A stretch of DNA of 64,000 nt, taken from contig OY776130.1 of assembly GCA_963675135.1 (NCBI GenBank), positions 16,918,001 through 16,982,000 on the forward strand. Direction: 5' to 3'. The notes under the pieces are model-generated. The model was not told where the DNA came from and searched no databases. It was given only the letters and a program-made list of their open reading frames with translations. Source of the stretch: Galeopsis tetrahit (lineage: Eukaryota > Streptophyta > Magnoliopsida > Lamiales > Lamiaceae). Of the stretch, positions 42,661 to 53,422 are shown in pieces (positions within the stretch are counted from its first letter, which is position 1; each line of letters begins with the position of its first letter). A program made the position numbers and the translations under genes.

Positions 42661-44277
42661 GAAGTGCTATGCGGAGTCCGTAAAGATGGCAGACAGAGCT
42701 TTAACTAGGGGTCTAGAGAGAACGAGGGGAGATGACCCCGAGCTAAAGAAAAAGAAAGTGGAAGGAATGGTACCTGAACAAGTGAGTGTTAAGACAGATG
42801 AGGAGCTGATGAATGTGGAGCTCTTCCCAGGGAGAGTTGGCTTCGCCACTAAGATAGGCACCCAGCTGGGACCTGAAATGATGGAAAAGGTAATCTCTAC
42901 ATTACGTCGAAATTCTGATATATTTGCATTTTCTCCAGCTGACATGACAGGTATTCCCCCGGAGATAGCCATGCATTGTCTTAACGTTGACCCAAAGGCA
43001 AAGCCGGTGAAACAAAAGTTACGAAACTTTGGGGTTGAGAAGAATAATATTGTGAAAGAAGAAGTTGAGAAATTACTGGAGGCAGGACATGTCGTGAAAG
43101 TACAATTCCCATAATGGCTCTCCAATGCGGTGTTAGTGTCCAAGGGAGCAGGGAAATGGAGAATGTGCATTGACTTCAGAGACCTCAACAAGGCATGCCC
43201 TAAGGATCATTACCCGCTGCCGAGGATAGATCAGTTAGTAGACGCGACTTCTGGCTTCGAGCTATTGAGCATGATGGATGCATATCAAGGTTATCACCAG
43301 ATCCAACTGAATCCCTCAGATGTCCCTAAAGTGTGCTTCATAGCAGCGTGTAGAACGTTTGGTTATGTCTGAATGTCATTCGGGTTAATCAACGCAGGTG
43401 CGACGTATCAGAGAATGGTTGATGCCGTCTTTCGAGGGCAAATCGGAAGAAACATGGAAATCTATGTGGATGATATGTTGGCCAAGAGTGTGAGAGCAGA
43501 GGAGCATGTGGAGGACCTAGAGGAGATCTTCCAGGTTATTCGAGAAAATGGTATCAAATTGAACCCGGCCAAGTGCTCTTTCGGGGTGAAGTCGGGGAAA
43601 TTCCTTGGATACATGGTTACTCAGAGGGGGATAGAGGTGAACCCAGCTAAAGTAAAGGCTGTACTAGACATGCAGCCACCGAGGAACGTGAAGGAGCTCC
43701 AGACGTTAAATGGTAGAATCACAGCGTTGAGTAGATTTATAGCCAGGTCTGCTGAGAAAAGTCATCCCTTCTTCAAAATTCTCAAGAAAGGGGCCAGGTT
43801 CGAGTGGAATGAAGCATGCCAGAAGGCCTTTGAGGATCTTAAACACCACCTGTCCCAGCTGCCGAAGTTGATTAAACCTTCTCCAGGAGATACTCTCATC
43901 CTGTATCTCTCTGTAGGGGAATTTTCGCTGAGCACAGCTCTGGTCAAAGAAGAAGGATCTATCCAACATCCTATTTATTACGTCAGTAAGGTCATTCAAG
44001 GGGCCGAAGCTCGATACTCGGAAATTGAAAAGGCTACTTTGGCCATAGTATTCACAGCACGGAGACTGCGCCCATATTTTCTCTCTTATAAAATACTAGT
44101 CCGCACTAATTACTCATTGAAACAGGTTATCGGCCGAGCAGACCTCTCCGGAAGGATGGTGAGATGGGCAATAGAGCTCCAAGAATATGATGTGGACTTC
44201 GAGCCACGGAGGGCCATAAAAGCCCAAGCCTTGTCTGACTTCATCCAAGAATCCACCAAATCAGAAGAGATAGAGGG
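42661..44277 (+). pseudogene. Tat reverse transcriptase and first RNase H
   Basis: KWRMCIDFRDLNKACPKDHY, FELLSMMDAYQGYHQI, GLINAGATYQRMVD and active-site YVDD (43463-43474) identify a gypsy RT. The RNase H part includes LILYLSVGEFSLSTALVKEE and AEARYSEIEKATLAIVF. Two stops interrupt RT: TAA at 43112-43114 before WLSNAVLVSKG and TGA at 43370-43372 where the sister has CGA (YVRMPFG). The frame shifts at about 44280 into the second RNase H. Confidence 0.88.
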
Positions 44278-44820
44278 ATGGAAATATATGTGGATGGCTC
44301 AGTAACCCTGAGCGGGTGTGGAGCAGGGATAGTGCTAGTGAATCCCCAAGGAGAGGACCTACAATTTGCAGTGAGATTTCAATTCACAACTTCAAACAAT
44401 GGAGCAGAGTATGAGGCTCTGATCAGAGGAATGGAGATGGCGGCCGAGTTGGGAGCCTTAAAGGTAATTTTATATTCTGATTCCCAATTGGTTGTTCAAC
44501 AGGTAAATGGAGAATACGCAGCCAAAGATAACATAATGGCTGCTTACCTGGAACGGGCTAAAGAGATGATGGGCAAGTTCCAAGATTGTAAGGTGATTCA
44601 AGTACCTCGAGAGGAGAACGTACAGGCTGATAGTCTCTCCAAACTCGCCAGTTCCACAGAATTTGACGGACATGGAACGGTGACCTTGGTGGTAGCAGAA
44701 AGAGAGGCTCTCGGAAGCCCCGTTGGTTCCATCGAGGAAGGAGATGATTGGAGGAAAGATATCTGGACGGAGTTCACCAGAGGAGAAGATGCCCCCACCA
44801 CCCGAGAGGCCCGAGCTCTC
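44278..44820 (+). pseudogene. Second (Tat-type) RNase H
   Basis: IYVDGSVTLSGCGAGIVLVN, TTSNNGAEYEALIRGMEMAA, ILYSDSQLVVQQV and VQADSLSKLASS form an uninterrupted RVT_3-like RNase H fold. In Tat elements this domain follows a degenerate first RNase H and is thought to have been acquired separately. Here it is open and continuous with the integrase N-terminus, the best preserved part of this pol. Confidence 0.85.
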
Positions 44821-45965
44821 AGGATCAAATATTGTATTATTGGAGGACAATTATACAAGAAGTCGTTTACCCAACCGTACTTGAGGTGCATATCGACCCG
44901 GGAAGCGGCTTATACGCTCAAAGAAATTCATGAAGGCCACGCGGCTAGTCATGAGGGATATAAAACAGTGGTGAAGAAAGCCTTGAGGGTTGGGTTGTAC
45001 TGGCCCTCCATGACGAGAGATGTTAAAGAGTTCGTAAAGAAATGTGCGAAATGCCAGAAAAATGGCCCCCTGATAAGGATTCCTGCGGAGGAGATGGGAG
45101 TTATGCACTCTCCGTGTCCTTTCGCCAAATGGGGAATCGACTTGGTGGGGCCCTTCCCTCCAGCCCTGGGAGGAAGGAAATTTTTTATAGTAGCAGTGGA
45201 TTATTTTAGCAAGTGAGTCAAAGCCGCCCCTCTAGCTAAAATAGATGAGGAGAATGTGATTAGGTTCCTGGGAAGACAGATCTGCTGCAAGTTTGGAGTA
45301 CCTAGAATACTGGTTTGTGATAATGGGACACAGTTCAATGGAGAAAATGTACGAGGATGGTGCGCAAGGCTAAACATAGTGTAAAGATTCACTTCCGTAG
45401 CTCACCCCCAAGCTAATGGGCAGGTGAAAGTCATTAATCGAACCATAGTAGATGGTATCCGGACGAGGCTGACGAAAATAGGTGGAGGATGGGTAAATGA
45501 GTTGGAAAACGTGATGTGGTCTTACAGGACTAGTCAAAGACAGCGACTGGAGAATCTCCTTTCCAGCTGGTCTACGGAGCTGCTGCGGTGATACCTTCAG
45601 AGGCCATATTGCAGTCCCACCGAATTGCCCGATTCGAAGAACACCAAAACGAGAGGCTGATGAGAGAGGCCCTAGATTTAGTAGAAGAGGAAAGAGAGAT
45701 GGCTCGAGTACGTGCGGAGAGATACAAGAGTCGAATCAAAGCTGCATACGATCGGAGGGTGATCCCGAGGTCCTTTAGAGTAGGGGATCTAGTGCTAAAA
45801 AGAGTTGATGCTCTAAAGAACACGGGGAAACTGGAGCCCAATTGGGAGGGGCCCTATAGAGTCACGCAGGTACTGAAGGGAGGAGCCTACAGATTGCAGA
45901 GCATGGAAGGAGTCGATATAGCCAGACCCTGGAATGTTTGCCATTTGAAGAGGTTCTTTATTTGA
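44821..45965 (+). pseudogene. Tat integrase
   Basis: Zinc region IHEGHAASHEG and CAKCQKNG. Core: Asp in GIDLVGPF, Asp in VCDNGTQF. The catalytic Glu has become Lys (NGQVKVINRT, against NGQVEVTNRT in the sister). Stops: TGA at about 45214 (Trp in the sister) and TAA near 45382 (Gln in the sister). A frameshift near 45540 leads to the C-terminal part (FRVGDLVLKRVDALKNTGKL, EGPYRVTQVLKGGAYRL, HLKRFFI), which ends at 45965. Dead on several counts. Confidence 0.87.
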
Positions 45966-46244
45966 AGAAAATGTAAGGTCTTGAGACCATTTGTGATTTT
46001 ACGTTAATTCCTGTTTTATTTAATGTACTTAGTAGCTTCACCGGAGCTCTTTTTCCCTCTTTACGGGTTTCCCCTTTGGGGTTTTCCCGTAGAGAGGTTT
46101 TTAATGAGACCGGCGTAGGTTATCTATGGCCTATGTTGAAAAATGATATTAATCAATGAAGCTTTTTCCCTTTTGAAAAAAGAATTCTACAGAGTTATCG
46201 CGTTTTGATTATCTTCCTCTTAATAGAATATATGATGTACGAAT
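45966..46244 (+). other. Spacer behind Tat pol
   Basis: Short noncoding stretch with T-rich tract and the inverted phrases CCCCTTTGGGGTTTTCCC and CCTCTTTACGGG. No ORF. Confidence 0.6.
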
Positions 46245-47290
46245 ATGAATCATGAGAGTGAGAGACACTCAGAGGCCTAGAGGCCGAGGAGAGCTGGAAA
46301 GCTCCTAACCAAACTCAAGACCCAAAGGGGTTATTTGATGAAAGAAAGATTTTATGAATCAAAATCTTTTAAGAATGAGAGTGAGAGACACTCAGAGGCC
46401 TAGAGGTCGAGGAGAGCTGGAGAGCCCCTCACCATACTTAAGACCCAAAGGGGTTATTTGATTAAAAAAAAGATTTTATGAATAAAAATATTTTAAGAAT
46501 GAGAGTGAGAGACACTCAGAGGCCGAGGAGAGCTGGAGAGCCCCTCACCATACTTAAGACCCAAAGGGGTTATTTAATGAAAGAAAGATTTTATGAATCA
46601 AAATCTTTTAAGAATGAGAGTGAGAGACACTCAGAGGCCTAGAGGCCGAGGAGAGCTGGAGAGCTCCTCACCATACTTAAGACCCAAAGGGGTTATTTAA
46701 TGAAAAAAAAGATTTTATGAATCAAAATCTTTTAAGAATGAGAGTGAGAGACACTCAAAGGCCTAGAGGCCGAGGAGAGCCGGAGAGCCCCTCACCATAC
46801 TTAAGACCCAAAGGGGTTATTTAATGAAAGAAAGATTTTATGAATCAAAATCTTTTAGGAATGAAAGTGAAAGACACTCAGAGGCCTAGAGGCCAAGGAG
46901 AGCTGGAGAGCCCCTCACCATACTTAAGACCCAAAGGGGCCACTTAATGAAAGAAAGATTTTATGAATCAAAATCTTTTAAGAATGAGAGTGAGAGACAC
47001 TCAGAGGCCTAGAGGCCGAGGAGAGCTGGAGAGCCCCTCACCATACTTAAGACCCAAAGGGGCCACTTAATGAAAGAAAGATTTTATGAATCAAAATCTT
47101 TTAAGAAGGAGAGTGAGAGACACTCAGAGGCCTAGAGGCCAAGGAGAGCTGGAGAGCATCTCCCCATAATCAAGACCTGAGAGGTTTACTTAGAAAACAA
47201 AAATTTTACGAACGAAATCATTTGCCAAGATTCTATCTAAAGAATGAAAGAAAAGATAGGCAGAAGCCTAGAAGCCGAAGAAAACCTCCT
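46245..47290 (+). repeat. 123-bp tandem repeat array in the Tat 3' region
   Basis: Eight units, with AGAGACACTC or its variant at 46261, 46384, 46508, 46623, 46747, 46870, 46993 and 47116; spacing is 123-124 except one 115. Each unit has GAGGCCTAGAGGCCGAGGAG, GACCCAAAGGGG and a palindromic GATTTTATGAATCAAAATC. A ninth, degenerate unit runs to about 47290. Such arrays behind pol are known in Tat/Ogre elements and can seed satellites. Confidence 0.92.
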
Positions 47291-47665
47291 CGAGCCACCT
47301 GAAACCAGAGGTGATTCCTCGAAAGGGGGAGAGATTCCTTGAATCTTTTGAGAAGATTCCTCGAAGGTTATGTAACCAGGAGAAAATAATGGTGCAGCCT
47401 ACAAGACCAATAAGGGGTAAGGAAAAGAGCACACCTCCACCATGTTCTTTACTGGTCTTATAGGCTGCCCACGTAAGCAAGAAAGAAAAAACATGCCAAC
47501 AAACAGATAGTACGAAGCTAACACGATTACCACAAAAAGCCCCCACATATCCAGGAGTGTGGGGTCCCCTACAGAGTATAAGAAAAACAAGTATCATGAG
47601 CAGAAATTAAAAGAGTGTAGCAAAAGAAAGGTAAAATGTTTGTTATGACCATGGAAACATGAATT
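47291..47665. other. Noncoding stretch between tandem array and antisense gene
   Basis: 375 bases. GATTCCTCGAAAGG phrases recur at its start. It would be the 3' UTR of the antisense gene. No clear polyadenylation signal was identified. Confidence 0.55.
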
Positions 47666-48496
47666 TTAAGCTGCCTTTTCAACAGCAGCTCCTTCAACCA
47701 CAGCTCCTTCGACGGCAGCTTCCTCACCAGCAGCATGACTGCTAGACCCTCCACCCTCCTCTAGGCCCTCTTCTCCTCCTGGGGTAGCCTCAGCATCCTT
47801 TCCATCACCTGCTTTCACCTCATTCTCGGGAGCATAGGTATAAGGATAGACTAATTGCTCCAAAGGCTCAAGCTCAGCCATGCCCACCTTGGTCGCCTGC
47901 AAATTGGCAATAGCCTGACCCATTCCAGGTAACCACCAAGGACTGTCGGCACTTTCTGCTGGATCCCCTAAGAATTTGGGAGGGGGAGTAAGCTTCTCCA
48001 GACGGAAGGCACAAGAGTAGGTCCCATCAAATCCTGGGGCTGAGTGCTCGGCCACGGCATTGCTAAAGCCGTGATCGATGAAATGAGGAATATGTGGCCC
48101 CATAGCGCATAGGAAGCTTGAGCTCTTTAAAAAGCTGGACAGCCATTGAGTATGGAGAGTCCCCAGAAATTCTTGACCCAAGGAAGAGGTAAATAGGGAT
48201 TTGATGCAGGCCTACACTCCGATATCCGGCAGTTCATGCTCCATCCGCTTCATCTTTGTTCCCATCCGTTCCACTTCCTCTTCCAGATGCTTAATCTTAG
48301 CTGCCTCTTGCTTACTTTGAGCCCGGAGAAGAGGCAATTCCTCAGCCAAAGCCTGAGCCCGCTTTTGAGCTTTGTCCTTCTCCGCGGTGACACCTTTAAG
48401 AGTCGATTGAGAAGAGGACACCTCAGCTCGAAGGAGTTCATTCTCAGCAACCAGTTCAACACTTTGGTCAAATATTTTAGTGTAGACAAGGCCGAA

Positions 48497-48565
48497 CTGC
48501 ATGACGAGAAGAAGTAATGTTTAAGAGATGAAAAAGTTAGACGCCATAAAGATAAGGGGAAATAC
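48497..48565 (-). other. Inferred intron 2 of the antisense gene
   Basis: 69 nt. Donor TCTGAG|GTATTT, acceptor GTCATGCAG|TTCGG. Phase 0, joining LFSE to FGLVYTK. Without the duplication in exon 2 the frames on both sides agree exactly. Confidence 0.6.
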
Positions 48566-48610
48566 CTCAGAAAAAAGATGAGCGCCGTGGAGCAATTGAT
48601 CTTCAGGAAG

Positions 48611-49398
48611 AGGCCTGTCGGAGAGCTCGGTGTTGGAGGGAGGAGGACATCGGCTGATGAGACGCTAAAGAGGTTCATAAGAGGTAGAAAGGGGGACTTC
48701 TTTCTCAACAGGAGCCCGAGTGGTCTTTCCCTTCTTCTTTTTAGAAGTGCCACAGTCGGAGAAGAAAGCATTTGTAGCTGAGCGAGTCCTCCTAGAGACG
48801 GAGCCAGGGACTTGGGCGGAAGAGCTAGGAAGAGAAGGAGCATTTGTAGAACTCTCTGGAGCCGGGGTCTTTACAGAACTTTCTAGAGCCGGAGCAGGGG
48901 ATTGAGGAGCCTTAGGAAGGTCGTCAGGGGTAGCCACTGCAGGTGCCTTCACCATTCCAAGAGCAGGGGCATCCCACGAAATGTGAGTCAACCAGCTCGG
49001 TGTTGGAGGGAGGCCTGTCGGAGAGCTCGGTGTTGGAGGGAGGAGGACATCGGCTGATGAGACGCTAAAGAGGTTCATAAGAGGTAGAAAGGGGGACTTC
49101 TTTCTCAACAGGAGCCCGAGTGGTCTTTCCCTTCTTCTTTTTAGAAGTGCCACAGTCGGAGAAGAAAGCATTTGTAGCTGAGCGAGTCCTCCTAGAGACG
49201 GAGCCAGGGACTTGGGCGGAAGAGCTAGGAAGAGAAGGAGCATTTGTAGAACTCTCTGGAGCCGGGGTCTTTACAGAACTTTCTAGAGCCGGAGCAGGGG
49301 ATTGAGGAGCCTTAGGAAGGTCGTCAGGGGTAGCCACTGCAGGTGCCTTCACCATTCCAAGAGCAGGGGCATCCCACGAAATGTGAGTCAACCAGCTC
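48611..49398 (-). repeat. Perfect tandem duplication (388 bp, period 400) in antisense exon 2
   Basis: 48611-48997 recurs at 49011-49398 with no difference that I can see. The short phrase GGTGTTGGAGGGAG occurs at the junction and within the copies. Because 400 is not a multiple of three it breaks the antisense frame. It is very young, or an assembly artefact. Confidence 0.85.
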
Positions 49399-49402
49399 AT
49401 TG

Positions 49403-49484
49403 CTGCAGGTAACCAAGAAATTTTCAGAATTCAAAAAAATAGCCACATGCAAAAAACGAAAAACAAGAACAGGGAATTTTTTAC
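49403..49484 (-). other. Inferred intron 1 of the antisense gene
   Basis: 82 nt. Donor GAGATG|GTAAAA, acceptor TTACCTGCAG|CAATG, AT-rich inside (TTGTTTTTCGTTTTTTGC). Phase 1: the split codon becomes GCA and the protein reads LEPRD-A-MSWLTH. Not tested against RNA. Confidence 0.65.
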
Positions 49485-50256
49485 CATCTCGAGGTTCTAA
49501 GGGAAAATCTTGAGGACAGAATCCAAAATGAGAGAGGATGCGAGGGTTTTTGCAGATACCAAGGACATCAAAGAAATCGTGTTGGCGGACATGAGCATTG
49601 AGATTAGTCATAACAGTATAGTTTGAGGCAGAGTAAGTTTTCAGAGGAGGAAGAGGCACTCCCGGATTATGATATATCCAACGTTCGTGGGGAAATGACC
49701 AATCGGTGGGGTTAGTCACAAAAATATAATAATCCCTCCAGGTCGATTCTTCTTCATGAAGTTTTGTCATGAATCTGCAAGTACGAGATCTTCTTCCACA
49801 GACATAGAAGAAGCCATCGTTTAGCTTACAGGAATGCTGACTCAGAAACAACTCGGCGGAAGGCTCACCACCGTTCCCCTTTACCAAAATAAAAAATCTG
49901 ATCATGGTGCGGATAGCATTAGGAGTAAATTGATTGAGGGGGATTTGCATGCGAGTAGATATGGAAGCCAGATAGGGATGGATAGGGAATCGAAGACCAG
50001 CCCTAATTTGGGCTTCGAAGAAAGCTAGGGTTCGAGGCTCTGGAAAATTGGGGCGTTCATCTGAAAGAGGAATTCGGAAGATGTATTCCGGCGGAAAGAC
50101 TTGAGCCTGGGTGAGACTAGCTAAGAGGGTATCGTTGACAAGAGAAGAAGTCGAATTTCTATCCTTCATTTCAGGGCTCCCTATCGGAGATGAAATCGAT
50201 TGAGAAGGGTTTGGTTCGGAAGACTCAGGTGGAGAAGAAGGGGGAGACATTGACAA

Positions 50257-50702
50257 AGTAGTGCTAAAAAAGAAAAGGAGGTAGAAGATAGCTAGGTTAC
50301 CTTGTTGGAAGAAGTACGAAGTCGGACTGGGCGACCGGCGACGATGAGACCTGGGGAAGAAGACGCCTGAGAAGAGAAGAGAAAATAACGGGGGAACTTT
50401 CGAGAAGATGAAATTTGAAAGAAGGATGCGTGAAGTGAGTAGGAAAAGGGGCTAGAATCGAGGCTTCTCCTCGAGAAAATAGCAAGAGAGAGAAAATTGC
50501 GACTGTGTGGGACCCAGGCGCAGAAGTCGAAGCGTTTTCGGAACTGTGGGCGGGAAAAATCAGTGAAGGAGAATACTTCCGAAATTCCCCTCCAAAGCAA
50601 GAATAAAACACGTCTCTCCAGAAATGCCTCTATGCTGAACTCACTTGAATTTCTTACTCTCACAAAAGATATACTCCCTTTATGAGAGTAGGGGGGAGAA
50701 GA
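50257..50702. other. Antisense leader region and Tat polypurine tract
   Basis: On the minus strand this is the upstream region of the antisense gene, with a TATA-like GAGTATATCTTTTG around 50663-50676. On the plus strand the PPT GGGGGGAGAAGA at 50691-50702 abuts the 3' LTR. Small minus frames here are not convincing as genes. Confidence 0.5.
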
Positions 50703-51435
50703 TGATGCGGCCTAAAATTGTCATTTGATAAGAAGTCGACACGTGTATAGAGGATAAGATAAAATAAGGAGATATGGGCTTAAGGAGTATTCTCCGGATA
50801 AAGAATATCTTCTGGATGTCCCTCGGGAGGGAGCTCCAACCAGGGGAGAGATATCAGGAAGACCTAATTCTGAGGAGAATTATTAGTCCGAGAGTTTAGG
50901 AGAAGTTCCGTGCGAAACGGCCTAAGATTGGATAAAGGAAGACTCATTCTTCCTTTATCTCAGCGGATGAAGCCCACTAGGGGGAGTGGTTGCGGTTCTT
51001 CCGGGATTGAGAGAGTGGAAGAATCTGTCAACGCAGGTGGACCGAGTCAAAGGTAGTGGGAAATGCAGGTCCGAGATAAGGGGAAAACCTAACTTCCCCT
51101 CAAGTATAATTTCTCTATAAATAGGTAAACCTAGGTACATTCCTAGGTTACGATCTCTAACTTCACTCAACTTACTAAGCTGCTTATAGATATTCTGATC
51201 TCCTTCAAGAGCCCCACTGATAATTGAGGGACTTTTCCGTCCTTACCATACATTGAATCACCCAGACTTGAGCGTCGGAGTGTCCGCGCCGGACTTCCCT
51301 CCGGCGTGTCTTTTGCAGGTTCTTGGAGGATCATTTCAGAGGAAGTAGTATACCCGGATCATTCATACACGTTCGGGAATTTGGATATCTGATCCCAAGG
51401 ATATCTAATCCATCCGTGCAATTTGTGGCACAACA
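50703..51435 (+). repeat. 3' LTR of the plus-strand Tat element
   Basis: 733 bp, TGATGCGGCC to GGCACAACA. TATA box CTCTATAAATAGG at 51113-51125. Many single-base differences from the 5' LTR suggest an older insertion than the copia or Athila elements. Confidence 0.92.
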
Positions 51436-51821
51436 AATACAATATCAGTCACTTTTACTAATTGATTTGACATAAAGTTATATAAAATAATAAAACATCA
51501 CACACTCTTACATAATTGATTTGACATAAAGTTACATCTCATCCTACTCAACATCCCAAAACAAACATACACAATCACTGTTCATCAGAATTTCTTCATC
51601 CCCATCTCCCTCATCCTACATAATTCCAAAACAAACACACACAATCACTATTTATCATAATTTCTCCATCAAGAATTTCCCCATCCCCATCTCCCCCATC
51701 CTACATAATTCCAAAACAAACATGCCCATCCTACATGGGACGGTGGGAGTACTTATTTTTCATTGTTTGGTGGACACTCCAAATGTAACGATTCATTTTC
51801 GTATTTTTTATGTACAATAAG
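51436..51821. other. Intergenic filler with a short tandem repeat
   Basis: TGATTTGACATAAAGTTA occurs twice near 51465 and 51510. A 70-bp unit beginning ACAATCACT occurs at 51571 and 51641, the second with an insertion, and ends in a partial third CCCATCCTACAT. No ORF. Confidence 0.65.
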
Positions 51822-52378
51822 CAGTAACAGACCTACATAATGCCCGGGGGGCCCGTGGGCCCCCCATTAATTTTGTAAATTTGTTAGGGGTATTTTGGTA
51901 ATTTCACACATATTAAAATTAATACTCTGTTCTGTAATTATCTGCACACTTCTGATATAAAAATAATCCACAAAATTAATATATATCCGAACATCATTTT
52001 ATTTTAAAATCGTCACTCGTTTTGGGTCTACATTTTATCCTAAATTTCACTAAACCTATTTTACATCCTACTAAATCCTCCTTACACGTTATCAAATCAC
52101 TCAAAATACGCTTTCTTATTTGACTCTACACTATTAAATTCAATTGTTTTTTAAAGTGAATCGGTTAAAATGTGCAAGTTATGACAGGACGGAAGGAGTA
52201 TTAACTTGTACCAAAACATAGCAAAAGTCAATTTATCCGATCAATTTAATTTAATGAAATGTGACGTATTGACAATTTTATAATATGAAATTTTGATGAA
52301 AATAATGAGTACATATATATATATTTTTTATAATAATGTTAATCGAGCCCCTACCGAAAATTTCTTGATCCGTCACTG
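51822..52378 (+). mobile_element. Non-autonomous hAT-like element, 557 bp
   Basis: Ends CAGTAACAGACC on the left and, read inwards from the right, CAGTGACGGATC: 9 of 12 match and fit the CAGTG-CGGA ends of plant hAT elements. Flanks are ACAATAAG (51814-51821) and ACCATAAG (52379-52386), an 8-bp duplication with one change. No transposase. A Stowaway-like element lies inside. Confidence 0.7.
51923..52200. mobile_element. Stowaway-like MITE inside the hAT element
   Basis: The left end TACTCTGTTCTGTAATTATC and the right end, read inwards, TACTCCTTCCGTCCTGTCAT are related and match the TA-CTCCCTCCGTCC type of plant Stowaway elements. TA is present at both edges. The left end is the more decayed. 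About 278 bp, no ORF. Confidence 0.5.
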
Positions 52379-52632
52379 ACCATAAGAAAGAATGAGTTTT
52401 GAAAGGTTATCCATGGAATTCTGCAATGCAGGTGATCAGATGTAGAGCGGTGTTAAGGTCTAGGAATAGCATCATTTCGAGCTCTTTTTTTTTTTTTTTT
52501 TTGAAAATTTTGAAATAAGTGTTGTAACTTAGATAGATTTCATTTTAAATCTATTAATTTTTCATTTTTACAGAATGGGTTGTACTCTTGTGTACCAGTT
52601 ACATACATGTAACTGGATTCAATAACCCACAC

Positions 52633-52740
52633 ATTTACTATATTCAATCCAATAACACATTACAAATAACAAATGAACAATTTACTATATACAATCCAAT
52701 AACTCATTACAAATAACACATGAACCATTTACTATATCAA
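52633..52740 (+). repeat. 47-bp tandem repeat
   Basis: Two full units (52633-52679 and 52680-52726) and a partial third. Each unit starts ATTTACTATAT and contains CAATCCAATAAC and CATTACAAATAACA. Confidence 0.8.
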
Positions 52741-53422
52741 TTTAGCAAATAGATTTTTTGGGACTTTATTTTACTTCAATTAATTTTTTATTTTTTTTAT
52801 AATTAAAAAATAATACTCCATTAATTTTTTAACATTTTTTTTTTATTTTACTTCAATTGATATTTATATTTCTCTTTTTAATATTATTTTTTAAATTTAT
52901 TTATATTTGTGTTTCAAATGATATTTTTTTTCACGTACTTTCTTTTTATGACACAAATAATTATTCTAAAATTTTAAAGTCTAATAATCTTTTTTAAAAA
53001 TAATACTATTAATTATTTTTTTAATATTAAATAGTATAATAATAATTTATTTTAAAAATTAAAACTCTCATCTCTTTTAGTTGCAAGTGTTCAATTCTAT
53101 TGGTACTATTTTACTTTAATTAATTGGTGTATAATATTCATCTTATCCTTTCAAAATTTTACTTCATTCCTTATAAATTTTACTTTGTTTTACATTGTTT
53201 AATTATTATTTTCATTCGAACTTTCATTTTTTAATCACTTTATTTTAGTTTTTTATAAATAATACGGAGTAATTTTTAGTTTATAAGTGTTATGATAACA
53301 ATTGATAAGTATTATGGTATATTATTAGTTAATATGTAGTATTGTACGTATTAGTTCATATACAGTATAATATTGTATTAGTTTATATTGGTACAAATTC
53401 TAATGTTTTCGAGTTTCGAGTT

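Larger units (their letters stand above)
47666..50256 (-). pseudogene. Antisense three-exon gene of the Tat element
   Basis: Exon 1 (50256-49485) encodes MSMSPPSSPPESSEPNPSQS and a globular part: AFFEAQIRAGLRFPIHPYL, NQFTPNAIRTMIRFFILVKG, RDYYIFVTNPTDWSFPHERW. From memory this matches the N-terminal domain of plant proteins labelled putative gypsy type transposon. Exon 2 (49402-48566) is Pro/Ser/Ala-rich with a basic KKKKGKTTR motif and ends LLHGAHLFSE. Exon 3 (48496-47666) opens FGLVYTKIFDQSVELVAENE, a long coiled coil with heptad spacing, then a tail ending in Ala/Glu-rich repeats. Phases match across both introns. Breaks: a TAG in exon 2, a TAG in exon 3 (48212), and a duplication of 400-bp period in exon 2 that shifts the frame. 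Function unknown. Confidence 0.75.
39567..51435 (+). mobile_element. Tat-lineage Ty3/gypsy retrotransposon (Retand-like) with antisense gene
   Basis: Both LTRs, PBS, gag, protease, RT, two RNase H domains, integrase, a 123-bp tandem array, an antisense multi-exon ORF and a PPT are present. This plan fits Tat elements, some of which are known to carry extra antisense ORFs behind pol. The pol frame is broken by stops and shifts. The bases outside the two LTRs (CTGCT and AATAC) do not match, so no target duplication is visible. Confidence 0.93.

Noticed and set aside
46245..47290. Regular repeats at 123-bp spacing considered as a CRISPR array
   Set aside because: The whole unit repeats with no unique spacers, the unit is far too long, and it lies inside a plant retrotransposon.
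50292..50663. Minus-strand frames upstream of the antisense gene
   Set aside because: Composition is Ser/Phe-rich and low complexity; two frames overlap. Better explained as leader of the antisense gene.
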